Source: Methylacidiphilum kamchatkense Kam1
Lineage (GTDB): Bacteria; Verrucomicrobiota; Verrucomicrobiia; Methylacidiphilales; Methylacidiphilaceae
Length of the DNA: 64,000 nucleotides
Reading direction: 5' to 3'
NCBI RefSeq assembly: GCF_007475525.1
Contig: NZ_CP037899.1
Location: forward strand, 1,240,001 to 1,304,000
In this document: piece by piece, positions 55,910-64,000 of the stretch
Layout of the letters: the number at the start of each line of letters is the position of its first letter
Position numbering within the stretch: the stretch's first letter is position 1
Program-made: the position numbers and the translations under genes
Notes under the pieces: generated by a model
Databases searched by the model: none
What the model saw: the letters and a program-made list of their open reading frames with translations, nothing else
What the model was told of the DNA's origin: nothing

Positions 55910-56917
55910 ATGCCTTCTGCCTATTTACTTCAAACTTATACCAAAGTTTCTCTCTATTCGGAAAGGCTCCAAGTCGTCAGTCAAAATGAAGAAACTGGTT
56001 CAGAAGAAGTCATCAGAGAGATACCCCTAAGAGAACTGGAAAGACTGGTTCTAGATCAAACTGTCTCAATAACCACCCCTGCCCTTTGTGAACTATTGGT
56101 CCGTAATATTCCAATCTCGTTTTTGAGTTTTAATGGACAAATCTTAGGTGGATTCCTTCCTCCTTCGAATTCTCATGGGTTATGGAGACAAAAACAGTAT
56201 CAAAATAGCCTTGATCCTAAATCAATCCTAATTTTTTCAAAACAGCTAATCAAAGGCAAAATTTATAACCAAAGACGGTCTCTACAAAGGCTAAGCTTAA
56301 ATAGAAATATTAATATAGAAAATGATCTTCAATGGCTTAACCAAATCCTTTTCAATGTATCCTCAGCAGCCACTGTTGACGAAGTCAGAGGATATGAAGG
56401 AGCCTCTACAGCACGTTATTTTCAAACTTGGGCTTCATTTTTGCCAAAAGAATTTCCTTTTGAGCGAAGATCCACTCGTCCTCCTCTCAATCCTGTGAAT
56501 GCATGTATTTCATTTGGAGCGACTCTTCTTTATAATGAAATGACTGCCCTAATTCATCTTCATGGATTGGATCCAGCTTTAGGATTCCTGCATGCTCCAG
56601 AAAATGAAAGATGGTCACTTGCCTTAGATCTTATTGAACCATTCAGACCTGTAATTGTGGAAGCATTGGCATTGGATCTCTTTAGCCATAAAATCCTTAA
56701 TCATGAGCATTTCGAAAAGAAAAATGGTGGCTGTTACTTAAATGAATTGGGAAGAAGAAAGTTTCTTACTCAATATGAAACTAGACTCGAAAGACAGTTC
56801 CTATCTGAATTTGCTGGATGCCGAACAACCTTAAGAGTTCAGCTTGATGCCTCTGTTTGTTCATTCAAAGCTGCGTTGGAAAATCCAGAAAAATTTGAGC
56901 CATTTTTAATGAATTAA
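55910..56917 (+). CDS. cas1: Cas1 integrase
   Basis: A Cas1 of about 335 residues. It begins YLLQTYTKVSLYSERLQVVS; the catalytic residues are visible as Glu in VDEVRGYEGASTARYF, His in LIHLHGLDPALGFLHAP and Asp in LALDLIEPFRP. I choose the ATG at 55910; a TTG six bases earlier is possible. It is followed two bases later by cas2 and then the leader and array. Both catalytic and structural features look intact. Confidence 0.94.
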   Translation: MPSAYLLQTYTKVSLYSERLQVVSQNEETGSEEVIREIPLRELERLVLDQTVSITTPALCELLVRNIPISFLSFNGQILGGFLPPSNSHGLWRQKQYQNSLDPKSILIFSKQLIKGKIYNQRRSLQRLSLNRNINIENDLQWLNQILFNVSSAATVDEVRGYEGASTARYFQTWASFLPKEFPFERRSTRPPLNPVNACISFGATLLYNEMTALIHLHGLDPALGFLHAPENERWSLALDLIEPFRPVIVEALALDLFSHKILNHEHFEKKNGGCYLNELGRRKFLTQYETRLERQFLSEFAGCRTTLRVQLDASVCSFKAALENPEKFEPFLMN

Positions 56918-56919
56918 GT

Positions 56920-57309
56920 ATGCAAGATGATAATAAATCAAATACTGAAAAACAGAACGAAGATCCATCCTACTGGTGGTATGAAGCTTTTACCCCTTTT
57001 CCTAGCCGAAAAAATCCACCCGGAGAAAAAAAAATGCTCACTGTAATTGCATATGATATTTGCGATGATCGAAGACTACATAAGATAGCAAAAATTTGTG
57101 AAGACTATGGAGTAAGAGTGCAGTTTAGCGTATTTGAATGTTATTTAGAAGAATCAGAGCTAGAAGAACTATGGGAAAAACTTCTTTTGGAAATCGATCC
57201 TAAAGAAGACAGAATTGTATCCTACAAAATTGATGCTAAAATGGCAAAAGAAATAAAAACAGCTGGGACCATGGTATGCTCTGAAAAAGTGATCTGCTTT
57301 TTAGTATAA
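56920..57309 (+). CDS. cas2: Cas2
   Basis: The Cas2 core is LTVIAYDICDDRRLHKIAKICEDYGVRVQFSVFECYL (ferredoxin fold, catalytic-type Asp in YDI), followed by the swapped strand and KVICFLV end. From the ATG at 56920 the protein is 129 residues, with a 38-residue extension before the core. An ATG at 57034 with a Shine-Dalgarno (cccggag) would give the usual 91-residue Cas2; I list the longer one because it is continuous with cas1 (2-nt gap). Confidence 0.9.
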   Translation: MQDDNKSNTEKQNEDPSYWWYEAFTPFPSRKNPPGEKKMLTVIAYDICDDRRLHKIAKICEDYGVRVQFSVFECYLEESELEELWEKLLLEIDPKEDRIVSYKIDAKMAKEIKTAGTMVCSEKVICFLV

Positions 57310-57584
57310 AATATATTGCAAATTATAAAATTTCTTAATATAGTTAAGAGCATTTGCAAAAATAATGACGGTAGTTTTTTTGAAAAAATTTCCAATTTAG
57401 GTATTGGCTCATGTCCCTGTAAAATAGCGTTGCCAATACCTAATAATAACTATTTATGTTGAATAATTTATTATTTTTGACCATTTTTTATTAAATTTGA
57501 AGCATAAAGTGTGCCAAAATAAATCATGCATCAATATCGGAATGGGCTATATTATGTTCATAATCAATATATTAGAATATCGCA
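57310..57584 (+). promoter_or_regulatory. CRISPR leader
   Basis: AT-rich, gene-free DNA between cas2 and the first repeat. The repeat 3' end (CAATTGAGAC) resembles the ATTGAAAC-type 5' handle of type III crRNAs, and decayed repeats lie only at the far (right) end. Both point to transcription from this side. It contains a 12-bp inverted repeat (57397-57443). Confidence 0.65.
57397..57443. repeat. Perfect 12-bp inverted repeat in the leader
   Basis: TTAGGTATTGGC (57397-57408) pairs exactly with GCCAATACCTAA (57432-57443), with 23 bases between. No T run follows, so an intrinsic terminator for cas2 is unlikely; a protein-binding site or leader structure is possible. Confidence 0.6.
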
Positions 57585-58921
57585 GTCAGATTTAGAGATG
57601 AAGCCGAAAGGCAATTGAGACATTTTTCACAGAAATATTTACCGAAGCAATTTTCCTTAGTCAGATTTAGAGATGAAGCCGAAAGGCAATTGAGACCACT
57701 AATTTGGAAGTGACAAATAGATAATCTTGCCCAAGTCAGATTTAGAGATGAAGCCGAAAGGCAATTGAGACATAGTGATAGCGCTTAAGTGATTAGCAAT
57801 AGCCTGCATGGTGTCAGATTTAGAGATGAAGCCGAAAGGCAATTGAGACAATATCTTCAACAAGACCAGCTTGATCAGGTGTTTCTATCGTCAGATTTAG
57901 AGATGAAGCCGAAAGGCAATTGAGACGATATTCCAGTAACCTTGCTAAATCATGCTCTTTCTCTGGGTCAGATTTAGAGATGAAGCCGAAAGGCAATTGA
58001 GACCCCTGTCCCAAATTTTTCGATTGTTCTTATAATTTCTCCAAGTCAGATTTAGAGATGAAGCCGAAAGGCAATTGAGACCATCTAATCGTTCAGCTTC
58101 ATTACTTTTCCCAAACCCTGTCAGATTTAGAGATGAAGCCGAAAGGCAATTGAGACAGTTATCTTCATAAAACCTCCAAGGTTTAGGGTTTTTCTTGTCA
58201 GATTTAGAGATGAAGCCGAAAGGCAATTGAGACCTTGAATCGGGATATAGACCCAATTAATCGGGGGCAAGTCAGATTTAGAGATGAAGCCGAAAGGCAA
58301 TTGAGACGATATTCCAGTAACCTTGCTAAATCATGCTCTTTCTCTGGGTCAGATTTAGAGATGAAGCCGAAAGGCAATTGAGACCCCTGTCCCAAATTTT
58401 TCGATTGTTCTTATAATTTCTCCAAGTCAGATTTAGAGATGAAGCCGAAAGGCAATTGAGACCATCTAATCGTTCAGCTTCATTACTTTTCCCAAACCCT
58501 GTCAGATTTAGAGATGAAGCCGAAAGGCAATTGAGAAAACAGAAACTTTTTCCTCCATTAAATTACACAACACGAGTCAGATTTAGAGATGAAGCCGAAA
58601 GGCAATTGAGACCTTCTGATGACTTCCTCTGGATTTTTTCCAGTAACATTCCAGTCAGATTTAGAGATGAAGCCGAAAGGCAATTGAGACGAAGGGAAAG
58701 GAATTCGCTTAGATAACACAGTGGAAATTGTCAGATTTAGAGATGAAGCCGAAAGGCAATTGAGACATCCATCTACAATTAATTGCATTGTTTACGCTTA
58801 TTTTCAGTCAGATTTAGAGATGAAGCCGAAAGGCAATTGAGACCTTCCATCAATAGCAAGACTAACGATTGCATCCTTTAGTGGGTCAGATTTAGAGATG
58901 AAGCCGAAAGGCAATTGAGAC
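57585..58921 (+). CRISPR. CRISPR array, 18 repeats of 37 bp, 17 spacers (14 different)
   Basis: Repeats of 37 bp beginning GTCAGATTTAGAG, with AAGCCGAAAGGCAATTGAGAC at the 3' end, start at 57585, 57660, 57735, 57813, 57890, 57967, 58045, 58120, 58197, 58271, 58348, 58426, 58501, 58576, 58654, 58730, 58807 and 58885. All are identical except the 58501 repeat, whose last base is A instead of C. Spacers are 37-41 bp. Spacers 5, 6 and 7 recur as spacers 10, 11 and 12. Association with cmr genes, cas1 and cas2 gives type III-B. Confidence 0.98.
57927..58500 (+). repeat. Duplicated spacer block (spacers 5-7 = 10-12)
   Basis: The segment 57927-58119 (three spacers with the repeats between) is repeated at 58308-58500, an offset of 381 bases. 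Spacers 8 and 9 lie between the copies. This is best explained by unequal recombination between repeats rather than by new acquisition. Confidence 0.95.
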
Positions 58922-60534
58922 TGGGTCGTTTGGTACTTGCTGCAGAGACTTGGACAACCGAATAAAGACATTACTGGATGGGTGCTCCCCGAGAAATGTT
59001 GCCTCATTGAAGGCTTACCCTAAAATGAAGCTATTTGATTCAAGTACATGTGTATCCCGGTATCCTTCCATACCCTAGGATGACAGAATGAGCAGCGCAT
59101 GGAGCGTTTGCTCGAATTTCCCGAAGTGACTTACACTAAGTAGTCCCGGCACTTAGCCAAGAAAAAGCTTGTTAATAGACTATCTTATTTCTAGGGAGGA
59201 ATTCCCCTACCCTCTCCGGGGGTTCTTTCATAATGCAGTGTGCCATAATCTGAAAGGCTACTTCCATCTCCTAGGGACTCGGCTACGGAAAGAATATTCG
59301 GCACCCCTAGAGCCCTTTGATCCAACAATAAAAAAGGCACTTGAGCTTTGTTATAAAACTCAAGCATTCTTGTACTAGAGTTTTCCTCAGCCCAAGGATC
59401 TTCAAATGCCATAACTAGCAACGAAGTAAAGGCAATTGGGACAAGTAAAGACATTCTTTTTCTTGTCTTGACTCTCATTAATTGTCAGAACTCGAAACAA
59501 AGCCGAAAGGCATTTGAGACGACTTAGTTATTTTTCCCTGTCAACCAAACAAATAAATAATCAGGGCTAAAAGCGAAGCCAAAAGACAAATCAAGGTATC
59601 TTTTGAAAGTGTCTAGATGCAAAGAACATTGACAAGGAGAACTAGGATGTAGGGCGCTTTTAACGTCAATGTGGTTTATAAGACAAATAACTATCCTTTC
59701 CTACCCCCTATTCAAACCCTGCCTAAGAAATTATGAAAAAAAACGTTTCATTACTAAGCACTAATGGCTTATAACACTTCAAGTCCATTGCAGAATAAAA
59801 GTGCAAATGACACAAACCCAGCCTGCAACCATTCACGGTAGAATAAAAACCATGAACTTAATTAGGTGGTCTATGGGTGTTTTAATCATCCCTGCTCTAA
59901 GAATGCTTTATAGAAAAAAACACTTTTCGCGGTATTTAGCATTTATTAATTTGTTTAGCTCTTGCATTTCACTAACACACCACCCGCATTAGTCGCACTA
60001 TTCCTGTAGTTTCTCAAGACCTACGACAGTGGTAACCTATATCGACTCCCATTGCTTGGACTGCAAGACTCTTACTGATCTTTCCTATGGCCAATGTTTA
60101 AGTTTTGTTTTACATCATTTCGAACTCAAAATCCAACAGCTCCATTCAATTCAAGGATATCTTTTTCTTTTATTATTCTGGTTTCTAAGGTCTACAGTCA
60201 GCAAAAGCTGTCTTGATTTTTCAATCAAGTAGTCCTTCCTGAGGATCAACTTGAACAATATTCTTGTCATCATATTTTTGAAATTGCATCCATATCACTC
60301 ACTATTCATTACTTTGGTATCTCTTAAGGTTGAATTGTGTATGGTAAGATTTTTTTCCAATAGCCTGATTAACAATTCCAGATTACTAATTAGCCAACTT
60401 AAGTGTTAGGAACCCTATCGGTCTAATCAAACGAACAGCATCCTGCTCCCCTGTAATTCCTTTACAGGAAGCTTGAAATTCGTCGCTTTTCTCTTCTTCG
60501 TTTAAGAAGTTCGTTTTATATTTTTTTATTCCTT
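58922..60534. other. Gene-poor stretch downstream of the array
   Basis: No supported gene in about 1.6 kb. It contains decayed CRISPR repeats (59406-59596). Several short open frames exist but have no recognisable content. Confidence 0.5.
59406..59596 (+). repeat. Decayed CRISPR repeats beyond the array
   Basis: The piece 59484-59520 is 37 bases, matching the array repeat at 30 of 37 positions (GCCGAAAGGCATTTGAGAC at its 3' end). A weaker copy ends at 59442 (AAAGGCAATTGGGAC) and another spans about 59560-59596 (AAGCGAAGCC). The gaps between them are 41 and 39 bases, the size of spacers. So these are the worn remnants of the old, leader-distal end of the array. Confidence 0.75.
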
Positions 60535-61130
60535 ATGAAAGAAAAGCTTGAAGATCGCTATCTAGAAAGAGAAAGAAACGCGCTTTGTGACGAACCGCTT
60601 GAGACTTTCCTCACTGCCACGCTTTCTTCTTATCCTCCTGAAGGACTACCGACTGAGAGTCAACCAGCCTTGGTTTTCTCATCGGAAGGAAAAATCTCTG
60701 AGTTTTACAGACTAAAAAAAGAAGAAAAGCCTTGGGAATATCCTCTTTATGGTAGTCTGGTTGCTGCCGGCTTTCCCAATCCGGGTGACGATTATCTAGA
60801 AAAAAGTCTGAGTCTAGACGAACTTCTGGTTAAACGGCCCTCGTCCACTTTTTTTGTTAGAGCCAGCGGATACTCAATGGAAGGAGAAGGGATTCGAAAC
60901 GGCGACATTCTAGTAGTCGACAGGGCTGAAACGCCGAAAAACGGATCGATTGTGATAGCGGCTATCAATGGAGAGCTAGCAGTTAAGAAGCTGCGGATAG
61001 AAGGAGGTAGAGCTTGGCTACTGTCGGTGCCACACCATCAAGAAAGCAAAGCTTTTCTATAGAAATAAAAGAGGAAATAGAGCTAGTGATTTGGGGAGTG
61101 GTGACCGCCGTCATTCACAAGGTTTGTTAG
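60535..61130 (+). pseudogene. umuD: UmuD-like SOS peptidase, frameshifted near the C-terminus
   Basis: A LexA/UmuD-family S24 serine peptidase. The cleavage site VAAGFPNPGDDYLE, the catalytic serine in ASGYSMEGEGI and the lysine in ELAVKKL are visible. The 60535 frame stops at 61062 after LLSVPHHQESKAFL. In another frame [22 protein letters not shown] follows and ends one base before the umuC ATG; this is the conserved C-terminus. So one frameshift near 61030-61040 disrupts the last strands. It forms a umuDC operon with the next gene. Confidence 0.8.
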
Positions 61131-61131
61131 C

Positions 61132-62396
61132 ATGAACAAACAAAAAAGGTTCGGCCTCATCGACTGCGATAACTTTTATGTATCCTGCGAACGGCTGTTT
61201 AATCCTTTTTTGGAAGGCAAACCGGTGGTGGTGCTTTCAAATAACGACGGTTGTGTTGTCTCCAGATCCAAAGAAGCTAAAGCCCTGGGGGTTCCGATGG
61301 GAGCTCCTTTTTTCCAGTGGAAAGAGTTTTTTCAATCCCATAAGCTGATAGCTCTTTCGAGCAACTACACTCTCTATGGGGACATCAGCAGCAGGGTCAT
61401 GGAGCTTGTTGAAGCCTCCGCTCCTTTGGTAGAAGTGTACAGTATCGACGAGGCTTGGGTGGATCTAACGGATAGCCCCTCACCCTATGAGTATGCAAGC
61501 GAATTAAGAAAAAAAATCTGGAGATGGACTGGCATTCCCGTAACCATAGGCATTGGGCCTACGAAAACGCTAGCGAAAGTCGCTTCAAAAATTGCGAAAA
61601 AAGCGGATAATCTGCGAGGAGTCAATTTCCTTGCTAACGAGGATCAAATAACTGCAGCGTTGAGCACCATAGCAGTAGAAGATGTCTGGGGATAGGCCAC
61701 AAGCTAGCTGCAAGACTAAAAGAACTTAAGATCCACAGTGGTCTTGACCTGAGGAATGCGGATCCTTTCCATATAAGAAAACTATTCTCCGTGATGCTAG
61801 AACGAACGGTATGGGAACTAAGAGGGGTAAGCTGTTTTGATTTCGAAGAAAACGCCAAACCTCCAAAGCAGATCCTTTCATCGCAGACTTTTGGAAAAGC
61901 TCTTTTTCGACTGGACGAGCTACAAGCGGCTACGGCTAATTTTGTGAATGAAGCCGGAGGGAAGCTCAGACGCTTCGGTCTAGCCGCTGGAAGCATGACA
62001 GTATTCGTCAGGCATGGGTCTTTTCCTGGGCAAGTGACCTCAGCAACTCTTCGGTTTATAGAGCCAGTGGAAGATACGATCACTCTGTTGGACAAAGGAG
62101 AAAGTCTTCTCCAGTCCATTTATAAACCCAACAGAACCTATACAAAATCAGGCGTGCTTCTTTTCGATCTTCAACCAAAAGGAAATCGTCAGCTCGCTTT
62201 CTGGTCAAGCAAAGAGGAAAAAAAAGAAAAATTACGCACTCTTTCCCAACTTTTGGATGATTGGTCCATGGGTAGAAGCAAGCCAGCCCTGAGGGTAGGA
62301 ACGGAACTGTTCAGCGAAAATTGGCGGCTGCGAGCAGAAAGAAAAACCCCTAGATACACAAGCAGATGGAAAGAAATTCCAACAGTCCGAGCCTAA
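61132..62396 (+). pseudogene. umuC: UmuC-like DNA polymerase V subunit, single frameshift
   Basis: A Y-family polymerase. The first part reads [17 protein letters not shown] with catalytic Asp, [10 protein letters not shown] with Asp-Glu, and [20 protein letters not shown]. It stops at 61695 after EDVWG. One extra G in the run at 61687-61690 restores [20 protein letters not shown], the helix-hairpin-helix region, and the frame then runs through 61791-62396 with the little-finger domain (LDELQAATANFVNEA, TVFVRHGSF) to the end. Total would be about 421 residues, as usual for UmuC. Confidence 0.85.
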
Positions 62397-63065
62397 ACTC
62401 TGGAAAATTAAGAAATTAGCGTTTTAGGCGCTTATAGCTCGCTGCAAGAAAATCCCCTACCTCTTAAAAAATGGATGATAACAGCCCAGACAGGGCAAAA
62501 GCAGAATAAGTCAACAAGGTCTGCTTCTATAAAAAAGGCAGGCAGAAGCTGTACAACGAAAAAAAACATCATGAGATTCAGTAAAGACAAAAGGCAATGT
62601 AGAGCATATTGAAGTAGGCAACGCAAGGATCGGGTCTGAATAGCAAAAAGAGGATTTAGAAAAAAGAAGCTAACCTGTCTGTAATTATAGCCAAACAGAG
62701 TATGAAGTTTACAATTATATCAGAAGATCAGCAGAGGAATTACCTACTTTGTTTGCAGCCGTCCTCTTTAAAAAGGGGCCATGCTTGATCGCGTAATGTG
62801 AAGCCTGTAAAAGAGCAAGATAAGATGGAAGGGATAGAAGCAGTCTTGTATTCCTTTTAGTAAAGGATACGACCATGCTATCTTTCCTAGTAGGCAGCCA
62901 ACCCATGCGTTGCCTGACAAGGCTAATAAGAATGCGTATCCTTAAGTCCTGCAAGAAGCAGAAAGTTATCAGGCCTCTATAATAGTTTTATTCCCATAAC
63001 CCAAACTTCACAGCAGATAATATAACGAACTCAGCAAGGCAGACACGGAAATGATGATTAGTCAT
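62397..63065. other. Gene-poor stretch between umuC and the glycosyltransferase
   Basis: About 670 bases with no supported gene on either strand and no strong hairpin that I could see. Confidence 0.45.
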
Positions 63066-64000
63066 TCAATCAATTTTTTTATTAATCAATTCATTGAACT
63101 GTCGCCCCACTTCCATCAGCTTTTGAGCATAATGCATTGGCGTATGATGAGCTAAAACATATTCCTTTGCCCTATTGCCCATTTTTATAAGTTCAGATCG
63201 GTTAAAAAGAGACATTTTCAAGATTTCTTCCAACTCTTTTTCAGCAGACTCCGGATTAAGCTTGAAAACGCAGCTATTGGGCAGTTCTGCATACCAACCT
63301 ACATTTAGAACTACCGCTGGCTTAGACAAAAGCATTTGATTAAGCAGCGAACTAGACGTTTCTCCCATTGTCGGATCCCTTAAGGCAATGCAGAGATCCA
63401 CGCATGAAAGAATCTCCTGCACTTTTTCAGGCTCCTGATATCCAAAGATCTTCACAATGGCTTGCAGCTTATATTTTTTCGCAAGGCTGTGAATATTATA
63501 CCAAAAGAACGTCCCTCCAACGATCCAGTATTCCATATGGTTTTGCAGCATGGGATTAGATTGCAATACCTTGAACACCAGTTCATAGGCTTTGTTAGGT
63601 AGCACATAGCCGAAAGTAGCTGCGATGAGTTTAGGTCTATCCTTTGGCACCGAAAAGCTATACGGGTTAGACGGCAAAGAAACCAAAGTCTCCTCAGGCA
63701 ACGTATAAGGAAGATCAATCTTAACGACCGGTTTTGACAAGAACTTCTTTTTAATGTTCTGAAGCGCAAAATCAGAATGGACGATCAGTGCAGAAGCCTT
63801 TGAAATGACCTCTTCATTCATTGGATACCAAAGGATAGAATGATCCACATAAATTTTTTTTAAAAAATTCAAGATGACCGTACGTCCATCTGCCACTGGG
63901 TGTGTTGTGAGCAAATCCAAAGCGTATAATTCTTTGAATTTTTCTAGGTAGCCTGAAAAATTTCTTTTTTCGATTAAATAATAACCAGCGTAAAAGAACT
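63066..64000 (-). CDS. Glycosyltransferase, GT4-like (N-terminus off window)
   Basis: The visible 311 codons are open to the right window edge, so the start is missing. Features of a GT-B fold glycosyltransferase: SKASALIVHSDFALQNIKKKF at the domain junction, FGYVLPNKAYELVFKVLQ and VKIFGYQEPEKVQEILSCVDLCIALRDPTMGETSSSLL, the nucleotide-sugar binding region with a conserved Glu. The donor and acceptor are unknown. It is probably part of a surface polysaccharide cluster. Confidence 0.75.
   Translation of the reverse strand, partial: FFYAGYYLIEKRNFSGYLEKFKELYALDLLTTHPVADGRTVILNFLKKIYVDHSILWYPMNEEVISKASALIVHSDFALQNIKKKFLSKPVVKIDLPYTLPEETLVSLPSNPYSFSVPKDRPKLIAATFGYVLPNKAYELVFKVLQSNPMLQNHMEYWIVGGTFFWYNIHSLAKKYKLQAIVKIFGYQEPEKVQEILSCVDLCIALRDPTMGETSSSLLNQMLLSKPAVVLNVGWYAELPNSCVFKLNPESAEKELEEILKMSLFNRSELIKMGNRAKEYVLAHHTPMHYAQKLMEVGRQFNELINKKID

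Noticed and set aside
57820-58395. Open frames on the minus strand through the CRISPR array encoding LNCLSASSLNLT-type repeats
   Set aside because: They arise from the 37-bp repeat and spacers that happen to lack stops; the repeat structure explains them fully.
57585-58921. Self-targeting spacers
   Set aside because: By eye I found no spacer match elsewhere in the window, including the phage-like insert in cad1; a proper search is needed, so I make no claim.
58456-59007. Further open frames (both strands) across the right part of the array
   Set aside because: Same cause: translated repeats and spacers, no independent coding signal.
59191-59478. 95-codon minus-strand frame starting MRVKTRKRMSLLVP
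   Set aside because: No family resemblance, and it overlaps a decayed CRISPR repeat; more likely chance.
59801-60232. Short plus-strand frames downstream of the array
   Set aside because: Short, without ribosome sites or recognisable motifs.

Overview
This is most likely a chromosomal window from a thermoacidophilic verrucomicrobial methanotroph of the Methylacidiphilum type. That placement is inferred from gene content: a red-type RuBisCO Calvin operon with its CbbX activase, a complete Gram-negative proteasome operon carrying a UBact (Pup-like) modifier, and a moderately AT-rich sequence with dense, closely packed genes. No rRNA or other species-level marker is present.

Layout. (1) 1-8313, minus strand: a Calvin-cycle operon read as transaldolase, cbbL, cbbS, cbbX, phosphoribulokinase, transketolase, a histidine phosphatase and a HAD phosphatase cut by the window edge. 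(2) 8510-10666, plus: rplU-rpmA-obg and a small membrane protein. (3) 10949-21714, minus: a YraN-like protein, rnhB, rplS, trmD, rpsP and ffh, then the proteasome cluster pafA, prcA, prcB, UBact, dop and ARC/Mpa ATPase. (4) 21782-30856: ordinary core genes (pyrF, ispE, an FAD reductase, queE with a frameshift, envelope proteins, an aldo/keto reductase, queD, lysS) ending at a tRNA-Ala(CGC).

(5) 31.4-43.0 kb is a decaying accessory region: long non-coding stretches, a Cas6 relic, a broken second copy of cmr6-cmr1, a broken methyltransferase, a secreted repeat protein, and an unknown gene next to a phage-type repressor with operator-like palindromes. (6) 43.2-58.9 kb is a type III-B CRISPR locus: cmr2(cas10)-cmr3-cmr4-cmr5-cmr6-cmr1, a CARF protein of the NE0113 type, a CARF-adenosine deaminase (Cad1-like), cas1, cas2, a leader and an array of 18 repeats. 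(7) 59-62.4 kb holds decayed distal repeats and a umuDC operon with frameshifts in both genes. (8) The window ends inside a glycosyltransferase.

How the parts work together. The Cmr complex would bind target RNA. Cas10 keeps its GGDD cyclase motif and could make cyclic oligoadenylates for the CARF proteins. However, the Cad1 gene is broken three ways: a frameshift, an in-frame stop, and an insertion of about 1.1 kb that carries two phage-like genes, one a GH108 muramidase. The insertion separates the deaminase core from its C-terminus. A Csx2-like CARF remnant lies upstream of the NE0113 gene. So the RNA-targeting core looks intact while much of the cOA-effector layer has been lost.

Caution: several of the frameshifts (queE, cmr6, cad1, umuC) are explained by one missing base in a homopolymer run. 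They may be sequencing errors, real mutations or slippage sites; the reads have to decide.
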